DNA of 38,424 nucleotides from Candidatus Gastranaerophilales bacterium (GTDB lineage Bacteria; Cyanobacteriota; Vampirovibrionia; Gastranaerophilales; Gastranaerophilaceae). The stretch is taken from NCBI GenBank assembly GCA_944323925.1, contig CALUUI010000017.1, forward strand, positions 1 to 38,424. Reading direction: 5' to 3'. The translations under genes were made by a program, and so were the position numbers. Shown here in pieces: positions 30,382 to 38,168 of the stretch; position 1 is the stretch's first letter, and each line of letters begins with the position of its first letter. The notes under the pieces are model-generated. The model was given only the letters and a program-made list of their open reading frames with translations, was not told the DNA's origin and made no database searches.

Positions 30382-32157
30382 TTACTTACTTTTGTTGTTT
30401 ATAATTTCTAGAGTTTTATTAAAAATATTTTCAGCTGTTTGATTTTCTGTTATAACTTTACAATTGTATAATTTAGGATTTGGTGCCCATTGCTTAATTG
30501 TAATATCTTCGAAAAAAACAGCAATTGTTGGAGTGTTTACAGCATAACTGATATGCATTGAGCCTGTATCTGCTGAAATTGAAGCCACACAATTTTTTAT
30601 AACTTTTGCTGCCTCTAGTATAGTTGTTTTATCTACTAAATTAATAAATTTACATCCGGAGTCTTTTAATTTTTGTGCATACTGATATGCTTGTTCTCCA
30701 GCTCCTGTTATTAATACTTCATATTCTGTTTGGTTAAAGCGTTTTATTAGTTCAATAGTTGTGTCTATTGGAAAATCCTTAACTGCATTTTTTGTTAGCG
30801 GGGAAATATTTATAAATTTTTTATCGCCTGGAAGAAGTTTGTTTGTTTCTTCTGCTAATTCTGTTGAAATTTCGTATTTTATAGGGTAATTTTGTATATT
30901 TACATTTTTATTCAATTTTTTTAACATCTCAGCCATTTGTAATGATATAGATTTTTGAGGATTAAACCTGAGTAAATTCCATATTGTATGTTTTGTATGA
31001 CAAAGAAAAGATATAAGTATATTTCTAAAACTACCATAAACTACAAATGAGGCGTATGCGTTTTTATATTGAAAATTCCTAATAAATTTGATTAACCCTT
31101 TAATACCTTTGTTTTCACCTTTTTTATCATAAATAATTACGTCATCAACACAGTATTGATATTTTGCAACTTCATACATTGGTTTATTAACAATAAAAAC
31201 TATTTTTGAATCAGGATATGATTTTTTAATATTTTGGCATAGAGTATTGCATACTAAAACATCACCAATGCAAGCCGTATTAAAAATTAGAAAAATATTA
31301 TTATTTGTTTTTTTATAAATCGGTGCAACCCCAAATAATAAATATGTATATTGGTTTTCATATTCCTTTACCTTTAAGAGAGGAATATTTAATAAGTAGT
31401 AAATTCTTTTATTAATAGTTCTGTGTTTTTTTGATAATTTTAAGTTGTTTTCATCAAAAAATTCAATAATATATTTTTTAGCATTATAAGAGTCAAGTTG
31501 CTTTTTAGGCGATTGAATTTTTTTTACAATAGAGTTGTTGTTAACTCTGTAGTAATAATTTGTATCAGGTACAGAAACCAATCCTTTTGTTTGCTTAAGG
31601 ACTTCCGGTAACCACATCATATCTTCAAAATAAATATTTTGTTGGAATTTAAAATTCTTTATCTTATCAGATTTATAAATTTTATTCCAAACATAACAGC
31701 AAACAGGAACATTGCAGAGTTTAATTTTGTCTTCAAGTGTATATACAGAATTTGATTCCGTATAGTGAACTCTATATTTTTGTGAATGTATCCTTTTTCT
31801 AATGATAGAAGCTGCTGCAATATCACAGTTTTGATTGATAGCAGCATTATATAGTTTTTCATAAAAATCAACATCTACCCAGTCATCAGAATCTACAAAA
31901 CCAATATATTCTCCACTGGCAAATTTTAAGCCGCTGTTTCTTGCCATAGATAAACCCTGATTCTCTTGGTTGACTATTATTATTCTGGAATCTTTTTGGG
32001 CATAATTATTTAATATGCTTAAAGAGTTATCAGTAGAACCATCATTTACACATATTATTTCTATATCTTTTAATGTTTGGTTTATGATACTGTCTAAGCA
32101 ATCTCTAAGATAAACCTCTACATTATAAACAGGTATTATAATTGATATTTTAGCCAA
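30382..32157 (-). CDS. GT2-GT9 fusion glycosyltransferase
   Basis: This 591-aa protein joins two transferases. Residues 1 to about 280 form a GT2 domain (SIIIPVYNVEVYLRDCLDS, VNDGSTDNS, GFVDSDDWV with its DxD). Residues about 285-591 form a GT9 heptosyltransferase-like domain (NTACIGDVLVCNTL, ISADTGSMHISYAVNTPTIAVF). Both keep their nucleotide-sugar motifs, so one chain may add two sugars in a row to a lipopolysaccharide core or similar glycan. The linker and second half contain no frameshift. It probably shares an operon with the zinc dehydrogenase upstream (62-bp gap). Confidence 0.88.
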   Translation of the reverse strand: MAKISIIIPVYNVEVYLRDCLDSIINQTLKDIEIICVNDGSTDNSLSILNNYAQKDSRIIIVNQENQGLSMARNSGLKFASGEYIGFVDSDDWVDVDFYEKLYNAAINQNCDIAAASIIRKRIHSQKYRVHYTESNSVYTLEDKIKLCNVPVCCYVWNKIYKSDKIKNFKFQQNIYFEDMMWLPEVLKQTKGLVSVPDTNYYYRVNNNSIVKKIQSPKKQLDSYNAKKYIIEFFDENNLKLSKKHRTINKRIYYLLNIPLLKVKEYENQYTYLLFGVAPIYKKTNNNIFLIFNTACIGDVLVCNTLCQNIKKSYPDSKIVFIVNKPMYEVAKYQYCVDDVIIYDKKGENKGIKGLIKFIRNFQYKNAYASFVVYGSFRNILISFLCHTKHTIWNLLRFNPQKSISLQMAEMLKKLNKNVNIQNYPIKYEISTELAEETNKLLPGDKKFINISPLTKNAVKDFPIDTTIELIKRFNQTEYEVLITGAGEQAYQYAQKLKDSGCKFINLVDKTTILEAAKVIKNCVASISADTGSMHISYAVNTPTIAVFFEDITIKQWAPNPKLYNCKVITENQTAENIFNKTLEIINNKSK

Positions 32158-32219
32158 TCGTTTTACTATCCTTTAAATTCCCAATATAATAACATATAAT
32201 ACAATGTTATCATAAAAAG

Positions 32220-33260
32220 TTATGGTTTAACAGCGACTTTAAAACAGTTATCAGTTCTATTCTCAAAATATTGGTATGCTTCAATAATATTATCTAGGCT
32301 AAAAGTTTTTGATATTAAAAATTCAGTATTGATTTTTCCTTTAGAAATAAAATCTAATAATTTTTTACAGTGAACCGCATCAACTCCGCCTGTTTTAAAA
32401 ATAAGATTTTTCCCATACATTGTAGGTAAAGGCAAAATTTGGTCTTTTTCATACATAGCAACAATAGCAATAATAGCATTTGGTCTTGCAATTTCCCAAG
32501 CTGATTTAAAAGATTCGGAAGTCCCAGCTGCTTCAATAACTTTGTCAGCACCGCGTCCATCAGTAACATTATTAACGAATAGTTTTACAGATTCTCTTAA
32601 AGGATTAACTGTATAATCTGCAAGTCCGATTTTTTTAGCATAGTCCAATCTAAACTGGTCAATATCAATTGCAATAATCTTACCTTTAGTAAACAGTTTT
32701 GCACAGCTCATCGCACATAATCCAACGGGGCCTGAACCAATTACTGCAACTGTTTCATCCTCTTCTATTTCGCAAAGCTCTGCACCAAAATATCCGCTTG
32801 AAAGGATATCACCAGTAAATAGAGCTTCTTCATCAGTTACATTATCTGGAATTTTGGTTAATCCCATATTGGCGTATGGTACTCTCACGTATTCACTATG
32901 GCAACCATTAATTTTACAACCAATCTCCCAACCACCATTTACACAATTATTTATAAAACCTTTTTTACAAAAGAAACATTCACCGCAAAAAGTTATACAG
33001 TTTGCTGCTACTCTATCACCGACTTTTAAATTCTTAATAGCTGTTCCAACATTAACTATTTCTCCGACAAATTCGTGACCTAGAATTATATTATTACAAG
33101 CTCTTGGAACATATCCTTTTACAATATGTAAATCACTTGTACATATTGAACTAAGTGTTACTTTTACAATAGCATCTGTTGAGTTTTTGATTATTGGAAG
33201 TGGACGCTCTGTTAGTTTTATTATCGGTAAATGATCTTTGTTGTATACTAGTGCTTTCAT
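32220..33260 (-). CDS. Zinc-dependent medium-chain alcohol dehydrogenase
   Basis: This 346-aa protein has catalytic zinc ligands in ICTSDLH and LGHEFVGE. The structural zinc loop CGECFFCKKGFINNC (about 93-107) is complete. The NAD(P)-binding motif is AVIGSGPVGL, with an acidic residue after strand 2 (AIDID) that favours NAD. It resembles sorbitol/threonine dehydrogenase-type enzymes. Its place before a glycosyltransferase gene suggests sugar or polyol conversion, but an alcohol dehydrogenase role in fermentation is equally possible. Confidence 0.87.
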   Translation of the reverse strand: MKALVYNKDHLPIIKLTERPLPIIKNSTDAIVKVTLSSICTSDLHIVKGYVPRACNNIILGHEFVGEIVNVGTAIKNLKVGDRVAANCITFCGECFFCKKGFINNCVNGGWEIGCKINGCHSEYVRVPYANMGLTKIPDNVTDEEALFTGDILSSGYFGAELCEIEEDETVAVIGSGPVGLCAMSCAKLFTKGKIIAIDIDQFRLDYAKKIGLADYTVNPLRESVKLFVNNVTDGRGADKVIEAAGTSESFKSAWEIARPNAIIAIVAMYEKDQILPLPTMYGKNLIFKTGGVDAVHCKKLLDFISKGKINTEFLISKTFSLDNIIEAYQYFENRTDNCFKVAVKP

Positions 33261-33368
33261 ATATAAAGCTCCATTGATGAGATGTACTTAAAAATATTTC
33301 CAACTATTTCATGATAGCATATTTTGAGTTTTTTTAAAGACTTGAATTAAAAATTAATTATTATTGGA

Positions 33369-34292
33369 CTATTTTCTATAATTGTTTCTTTTAAAATTAG
33401 TATAGTATTTTAAACCTAGTTTAGGCGCCTGTTTTTCCCAAAATTTGTGTAGCAATCTGTGACATTCGTAAGTTGTGTCCTGCAAGTTAAGTATAGAATC
33501 GAATGTAGATGAAATCTTCGCTTTTTTTAGTGAGTCTGTGGTACTAAAAAATGCGTTATAAAGAGAGTCATACATTTGTGGTTGTGTTCTTTGAAAAGAT
33601 TTTGCAAGTATTTCTACAATCCCATTCTTTATATTTTCAATTTTTTTGTCTTCTGGCTGACTGTAGTAAGGTAATTTAGTTAGTGCAGAAATATTGCCAT
33701 CCCTGCTAACAGCAGCAATTACAGTATTTTTTGGAGTATTAATGAGAGAAAGAAAATCTGTAAATCCAATTGGATTTGTTGAACCGTTTTTGTTCTCTGG
33801 ATGTCCGTGTATAGATGTATAACCTTTTCCATTAAAAGCTACACAAATTTCATCCCAGGCGCTTAAACATTCTACAACTTGGTTTTCATCTCCTTTAAAT
33901 TCTGCAAGAATTTCATTAGTTGCGTTGTCAATTAGTACAAGATGTTCATACGGCTTTGGAGCGTTTAATGCTTCTATAACTCTGTTTTTTGCATAAAGTA
34001 TTGCCTCATCTCTTGTTTCGAAATCCGTTTGTAATGGTTCAACATAGTTTATAACACCACTTTGGCTCAATGTTTTATAAGAATTATTGTGCAGATTAAT
34101 TCCTATTAATGATAGTAAAGTAGCAAATGTTGCTACACCAAACCCAGCAATTCCTCTAAGATATTTATTGCCGGATTTAAAATTAGGATTACCATAACAT
34201 TTATGACTACTTTGGTTCCTAGTTTTATTCGAGTGTGTTTTATTAAAAGTATTATTTTGATAGATTGCAGATGATTGAAAACATATTTTCAT
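33369..34292 (-). CDS. Putative JAB/MPN-type metalloprotein with N-terminal membrane segment
   Basis: This 307-aa protein is of uncertain family. An Asn/Ser-rich start leads to NPNFKSGNKYL and one hydrophobic helix (GIAGFGVATFATLLSLIGI, about 49-67). A later region reads HLVLIDNATNEILAEFKG, then SIHGHPENKNG, then GFTDFLSL. This is the order of an upstream acidic strand, HxHP and a downstream Ser/Thr-x-Asp found in JAB/JAMM zinc peptidases, although the spacing from HxHP to the Asp is longer than usual. If right, it cleaves isopeptide or peptide bonds. The rest is helical. No ribosome binding site is clear. Confidence 0.5.
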   Translation of the reverse strand: MKICFQSSAIYQNNTFNKTHSNKTRNQSSHKCYGNPNFKSGNKYLRGIAGFGVATFATLLSLIGINLHNNSYKTLSQSGVINYVEPLQTDFETRDEAILYAKNRVIEALNAPKPYEHLVLIDNATNEILAEFKGDENQVVECLSAWDEICVAFNGKGYTSIHGHPENKNGSTNPIGFTDFLSLINTPKNTVIAAVSRDGNISALTKLPYYSQPEDKKIENIKNGIVEILAKSFQRTQPQMYDSLYNAFFSTTDSLKKAKISSTFDSILNLQDTTYECHRLLHKFWEKQAPKLGLKYYTNFKRNNYRK

Positions 34293-34334
34293 GATAGGTA
34301 TATTTTATAAAAAATACTTTTGTTAGTAAATATT

Positions 34335-35486
34335 TTAAATATTATCAAAGTCATCGTTTTCTTTATAGAAATTCTTTTTAACCTTTTTTAGCTTACTATT
34401 TCTTTTTTTTGTATCGTCAGAAACATTTTTATAAGCATTGTCTAAAGAAATTTTAACGATAGTTTCTTTGCTTTTTTTATCATAAATACATAGCCAAAAA
34501 GTATCCTTAACATTATTTACGGCAAAAGAAATTTTGCCAGCGAATCTATCACCGGGTCGAATTTGTGAGAAAAGAAGTTTTGTATCACCAAAAACAGAAG
34601 GATTAAATGATACGTTATAATCATTAACTAAAGTCATATCCATACCGGAAAAAGTGTATTCAGACATATTAGCAATACTAAGAGAAAGAGTAAGAGTATT
34701 AACTTCTCCAAAAGGATCTTTTTCATAAAGGATATTAGCAATCCTGACTTTGATGTCATCACAAAGAATTTCTTCTTTTTTAAGCGCATCGTCTTTGTAA
34801 ACAGGCAGAGCAACATCAGTAATAATTTTGACTTTGATTTCATCCCCAGGAGAGATAAGAACATTTTTCCCTTTTCTGTAGAGGGCTAATCCAAGTCCAG
34901 CCATACTCCCAAGAGCAGCCCCACCAGCGACGGTGTATCCTTGAGAAGCAATTGCAGCTTCAATTCCTAATAGCTGAGCAGACATTAATCCTCCAATTAC
35001 GCCGCCAGCCGCAGTATAGCCAACATCTGTTGCGACAATTTTCGTTGCCGCTTTAATAGGATGTAACTTAGTTGACATTTTACCTTCAATAGGAATTTCT
35101 CGTCCGTCCGGAGTGATTAAGTAATCAAAAGATAGTTCAAGATATCCATCCCGCCCAAGTCTTTTTGCTTCGGAGGCTTCTTTGATAAAGCCATGCGCAA
35201 CAGTCCCTTTGGGAATAATAACGCCATTCTCTCCAACAACATCAGATGTTACTTTTGCAAAAAACTCATCGCCTTCGAAAGAATAACTTCCATCCAAAAC
35301 TTGTGATACGGTCATATTAATGACCTCTTTTTTCTCCAGATAGTCTACTTCTCCGGTAAATAGTTTGCTTTCTTGGTTTTGTAACTCGTCATCCTCATTT
35401 ACTCCACCGCGTAAAGTGTCAGCAAAACAAATTAGAGGAGAAAAAACGTAAAATAATATGAATAATAGTGTAAAAAATCTTTTCAT
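34335..35486 (-). CDS. Secreted protein, unknown function, glycine-rich middle
   Basis: This 383-aa protein has a signal peptide (MKRFFTLLFILFYVFSPLIC, then FADT), possibly lipoprotein-like because of its Cys. Residues about 85-150 (GVIIPKGTVAHGFIKEASEAK, then LITPDGREIPIEG) resemble the beta-rich 'IPKGT' region of VirB10/TrbI-type proteins. A Gly/Ala-rich hydrophobic hairpin follows (about 155-200). The C-terminal part is strand-rich (SLSIANMSEYTF, RPGDRFAGKISF). It may be an envelope-spanning or surface protein. The family is not certain. The promoter -10 sits so close that the transcript is predicted to be leaderless. Confidence 0.7.
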   Translation of the reverse strand: MKRFFTLLFILFYVFSPLICFADTLRGGVNEDDELQNQESKLFTGEVDYLEKKEVINMTVSQVLDGSYSFEGDEFFAKVTSDVVGENGVIIPKGTVAHGFIKEASEAKRLGRDGYLELSFDYLITPDGREIPIEGKMSTKLHPIKAATKIVATDVGYTAAGGVIGGLMSAQLLGIEAAIASQGYTVAGGAALGSMAGLGLALYRKGKNVLISPGDEIKVKIITDVALPVYKDDALKKEEILCDDIKVRIANILYEKDPFGEVNTLTLSLSIANMSEYTFSGMDMTLVNDYNVSFNPSVFGDTKLLFSQIRPGDRFAGKISFAVNNVKDTFWLCIYDKKSKETIVKISLDNAYKNVSDDTKKRNSKLKKVKKNFYKENDDFDNI

Positions 35487-35492
35487 ACTGGT

Positions 35493-35521
35493 ATTATACC
35501 CTAGTGATGTTAAATGTTCAA
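35493..35521 (-). promoter_or_regulatory. Promoter giving a leaderless transcript
   Basis: On the minus strand -35 TTGAAC (35516-35521) and a perfect -10 TATAAT (35493-35498) are 17 bp apart. Six bases (ACCAGT) separate the -10 from the ATG, so transcription should begin at or next to the A of ATG, and no ribosome binding site is possible. Confidence 0.65.
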
Positions 35522-35552
35522 AAAAGTAAAATAAATTAACAAGAAAAACTAC

Positions 35553-35580
35553 TTTACAAAAAAAAATTATTTGGTAATAT
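35553..35580 (+). promoter_or_regulatory. tRNA-Asn promoter
   Basis: -35 TTTACA (35553-35558) and -10 TAATAT (35575-35580) are 16 bp apart, ending 14 bp before the tRNA. Confidence 0.6.
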
Positions 35581-35594
35581 ATATTTGTGAGTAA

Positions 35595-35666
35595 TCCTCA
35601 GTAGCTCAATGGCGGAGCATTCGACTGTTAATCGAAGGGTTGCTGGTTCGAGTCCAGCCTGGGGAG
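35595..35666 (+). tRNA. tRNA-Asn (anticodon GTT)
   Basis: The acceptor TCCTCAG/CTGGGGA, anticodon stem TTCGA/TCGAA with loop CTGTTAA (anticodon GTT), and T-arm GCTGG-TTCGAGT-CCAGC are complete. Discriminator G is followed directly by a T-run; CCA is not encoded. Unlike the other three tRNAs, no tRNA-tail element follows. Confidence 0.95.
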
Positions 35667-35680
35667 TTTTTTCTATATTT

Positions 35681-35710
35681 AAGGGCTGTATCAGATTCAA
35701 GCCCTTTTTT
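35681..35710 (+). terminator. Terminator after tRNA-Asn
   Basis: AAGGGCT (35681-35687) pairs with AGCCCTT (35700-35706), followed by T residues to 35710. Confidence 0.8.
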
Positions 35711-35770
35711 AATGCCGTTTCCAGTGTTCGATTGTTGGTGTAAAGAAACAAGACAGTACAGATATAAATA

Positions 35771-35902
35771 GACAGTTAAAATTGAACAAGTCGGACAATG
35801 AAATTGAAAAGTTTAATTTTGCGTTTAATTAAGTCGGAAATTGTTCAATTCTATCTGTCAGACAGTTCAAATTGAAAAGATAATTTGTTCAATTCTCTCT
35901 GA
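35771..35902. repeat. Hyphenated palindrome in two related units
   Basis: Unit 1 reads GACAG-N4-AATTGAACAA (35771-35789) and ends with its mirror TTGTTCAATT-N4-CTGTC (35841-35859). Unit 2 (35861-35902) repeats the ends in shortened form: GACAGTTCAAATTGAA, then TTGTTCAATTCTCTCTG. The loop of unit 1 contains GTCGGA twice. The gap 35711-35928 holds no gene. This could be a MITE remnant or a multi-site operator for the nucleotidyltransferase gene, which starts 27 bp later. Confidence 0.6.
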
Positions 35903-35928
35903 TAATTTTTAGATATAATAATATTATT

Positions 35929-36711
35929 ATGAATGAAAGTTTTAAAAGTATTATTAATCAATATAAAGACTTTTCTGAAGTTAAGGCGATTGCACTTGGT
36001 GGCTCAGGAGTAAATAATACTTCTGATCATTTATCGGATATTGATGTTTACATATTTGTAGATAAAGATATATTAGTTTCAAGCAGGGAAGAAATGGTAA
36101 AAAGAATCTCATCAAAATATGAAGTAGGATGTGAGTATTTTGGTTCTGGCGATGAGTTCTTGGTGGATAAATTAGACTTCCAATTAGATATTATGTACTG
36201 GAATGTTAATTGGTTTGAAAATATTATTGAAAATATTTGGTTTAAACATTACCCTTCAAATGGTTATACAACTGCATTTTTATTTACATTAAATAATTTT
36301 CAAATAATTTATGATACGGATAATTGGCTTTTAAATCTGCAAACTTCTATACAAACTGAATATCCAAACGAGCTTAAACAAAATATTATTAAAAGAAATA
36401 TAATGTTAATGAAAGATAAACCTTTTGCTTCATATTATGAGCAAATTGAGAAAGCCGTAAAAAGAAATGATGTAGTAAGTATAAACCACAGAATCACCGC
36501 ATTTTTAGCGAGTTATTTTGATATAATTTTTGCGGTTAATGAACTTCTGCATCCGGGAGAAAAAAGGCTTATTCAATATGCAAAGGACAATTGCAGTATT
36601 TTACCTGATAATTTTGAAGAAAATATCAAGAAACTGCTAATTCAGTCAAATTTTGAAACACTAAATATATTAAATGATATGGTTGAAAAACTAAGAAAAA
36701 TTATATTGTAG
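35929..36711 (+). CDS. Nucleotidyltransferase-fold protein with DUF4037-type C-terminus
   Basis: This 260-aa protein has the polymerase-beta nucleotidyltransferase signature ALGGSGVNNTSDHLSDIDVYIF (about 22-43: GGS, then DxD). A third acidic residue is likely in DFQLDIMYW (about 85). The helical C-terminal half (ASYYEQIEKAVKRNDVV, then LHPGEKRLI) fits DUF4037/AadA-like proteins. Transfer of AMP or another nucleotide to a small molecule or protein is expected. No Shine-Dalgarno is seen before the ATG. It converges on DUF4186 with 7 bp between the stops. Confidence 0.78.
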   Translation: MNESFKSIINQYKDFSEVKAIALGGSGVNNTSDHLSDIDVYIFVDKDILVSSREEMVKRISSKYEVGCEYFGSGDEFLVDKLDFQLDIMYWNVNWFENIIENIWFKHYPSNGYTTAFLFTLNNFQIIYDTDNWLLNLQTSIQTEYPNELKQNIIKRNIMLMKDKPFASYYEQIEKAVKRNDVVSINHRITAFLASYFDIIFAVNELLHPGEKRLIQYAKDNCSILPDNFEENIKKLLIQSNFETLNILNDMVEKLRKIIL

Positions 36712-36718
36712 TTCCCTT

Positions 36719-37060
36719 TTAAGCAATTTGTTGTTTAATCCATTCCATAATTATTGAAACAAGGTATTCTTGTTCTGTCTTGGTTAATTCTCTGTGTTGG
36801 GGGAATTTGTGCCATTTTTCGATACAACCACGGCAGCATGTTGCGGTTGCGTGTTGAGCAATAAATACAGGATGTCCTCGCATTGGAGTTTGTTTGCCGT
36901 CATTGATTGGTTCTGCCGGAGCTACTCTATCACGAATAAAATCGCAGGCATGAGAACGAATTTTATCAAGTCCTTTATCCTTGATATATTCAAACTCTTT
37001 TGCTCGGAGTTTAAACCTGCTCCTGAATTTTGATTTCGCTAACCTGTCTATAATATCCAT
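36719..37060 (-). CDS. DUF4186 family protein
   Basis: This 113-aa protein is recognised as DUF4186 by its order of motifs: RFKLRAKEFEYIKDKGLDKI, HACDFIRDRVAPAEPINDGKQTP, GHPVFIAQHATATCCRGCIEKWH. Several His and Cys residues (HPVF, QHAT, CCRGC) could bind a metal. The function is unknown. AAAGG precedes the ATG, and the gene follows the DUF2971 gene by 11 bp, so both are in one operon. Confidence 0.82.
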   Translation of the reverse strand: MDIIDRLAKSKFRSRFKLRAKEFEYIKDKGLDKIRSHACDFIRDRVAPAEPINDGKQTPMRGHPVFIAQHATATCCRGCIEKWHKFPQHRELTKTEQEYLVSIIMEWIKQQIA

Positions 37061-37071
37061 AGTAATATCCT

Positions 37072-38016
37072 TTAATCCTGTGAGATTTCAGTATAAACAA
37101 CTTCCGATGACAATTCATATCTCCCTGGAATAGTAGACATCTTTTTTACAGTTGTAATTCCTTGTGATTTGGCAATCTTAATTAATTTTTGTTCATCTTT
37201 TTTATCTATACATTTGCCAAGATATAAACAACTGGGTTTGTTTGTCATTGTATATTTACCAGATTTTTTGCCAAAGAATCTATACTCTTCTTCATATGCC
37301 CAAGTATGACACTTACTTGTTGCAAAGATAGTTTGAGATATTGTAATCTCCATTCCTACCAATTCTGGTTTAAAAATTGGTGCGGATAAATAAATAATAG
37401 GATATAAATAATGTTTAAATTCCAAATCCTTACTTATATCATATTCTACACAAAAGCCTTTGTTCCAGTTTGCATAATGTGACCACATTAAAATATTATC
37501 CATTTTATTTGAAAAACAAGTTGCCCAGCAGCTTATTTTCATTGGTTTCTCTTTATGAGGATTGCTATATTCTTTGAATTTTTCATAATATTCTTTATAT
37601 GTAGTTATATCATTTAATGGATTTAGGATTTCATTGATACGACAATACTTTTCAGATGTTAGGGTTGATGTAAATATATCAAAGTCTAATCCTGTCATAA
37701 CTTTATGTATTAAATCAAATATAAGTTTTGTCTCTGACTCGGATAAATCATAGTGTTTAAAAACATTATTTATTACCCATAAATCTGAATTTATATTAAC
37801 TTTGCAATCATGAAGGTCATTAAATTCATCTGGGTTGCTCAACCAAATGTAATTATTTTTGAGTGCATCAATATTTTTATTACTGCATTTTTGATAACGA
37901 TAGATTTTATTGGGTAAAATAGAATCTTTAAAATCATAAAAGTCTAGAACTGCTTGTTTGCTGTCTTTACATTTATATATTAAATTTAAATAATTGTCTT
38001 GTTCGAGAGTATTCAT
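37072..38016 (-). CDS. DUF2971 family protein
   Basis: This 314-aa protein is recognised as DUF2971 by IYRYQKCSNKNIDALKNNYIWLSNPDEFND near the start (about 38-67) and by ISCWATCFSNKMDNILMWSHYANWNKGFCVEYD in the middle. These are conserved stretches of a soluble family of unknown function that is frequent in accessory regions. It has no signal peptide. A GGTAAAG site lies before the ATG. It is the first gene of a two-gene unit with DUF4186. Confidence 0.85.
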   Translation of the reverse strand: MNTLEQDNYLNLIYKCKDSKQAVLDFYDFKDSILPNKIYRYQKCSNKNIDALKNNYIWLSNPDEFNDLHDCKVNINSDLWVINNVFKHYDLSESETKLIFDLIHKVMTGLDFDIFTSTLTSEKYCRINEILNPLNDITTYKEYYEKFKEYSNPHKEKPMKISCWATCFSNKMDNILMWSHYANWNKGFCVEYDISKDLEFKHYLYPIIYLSAPIFKPELVGMEITISQTIFATSKCHTWAYEEEYRFFGKKSGKYTMTNKPSCLYLGKCIDKKDEQKLIKIAKSQGITTVKKMSTIPGRYELSSEVVYTEISQD

Positions 38017-38168
38017 ATCTTTACCGTGATTTTATATTATCATAAACGAAGGCTATGTCAGAAACGGATATAATCACTTAATGCTTAATTTTTTATTAAC
38101 AAATAAACATTTAATAATATTTTCGTTTATAATAGCAGTATTAAAAATTGAAAGAGGCCAAAATTCGC

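Noticed and set aside
35554-35751. 65-aa minus-strand frame across tRNA-Asn
   Set aside because: Antisense translation of a tRNA (GLEPATLRLTVECSAIELL type).
35667-35760. Decayed tRNA-tail element after tRNA-Asn
   Set aside because: Only a short TGCCGTTT resembles the family; neither the hairpin nor an Asn tail is present.
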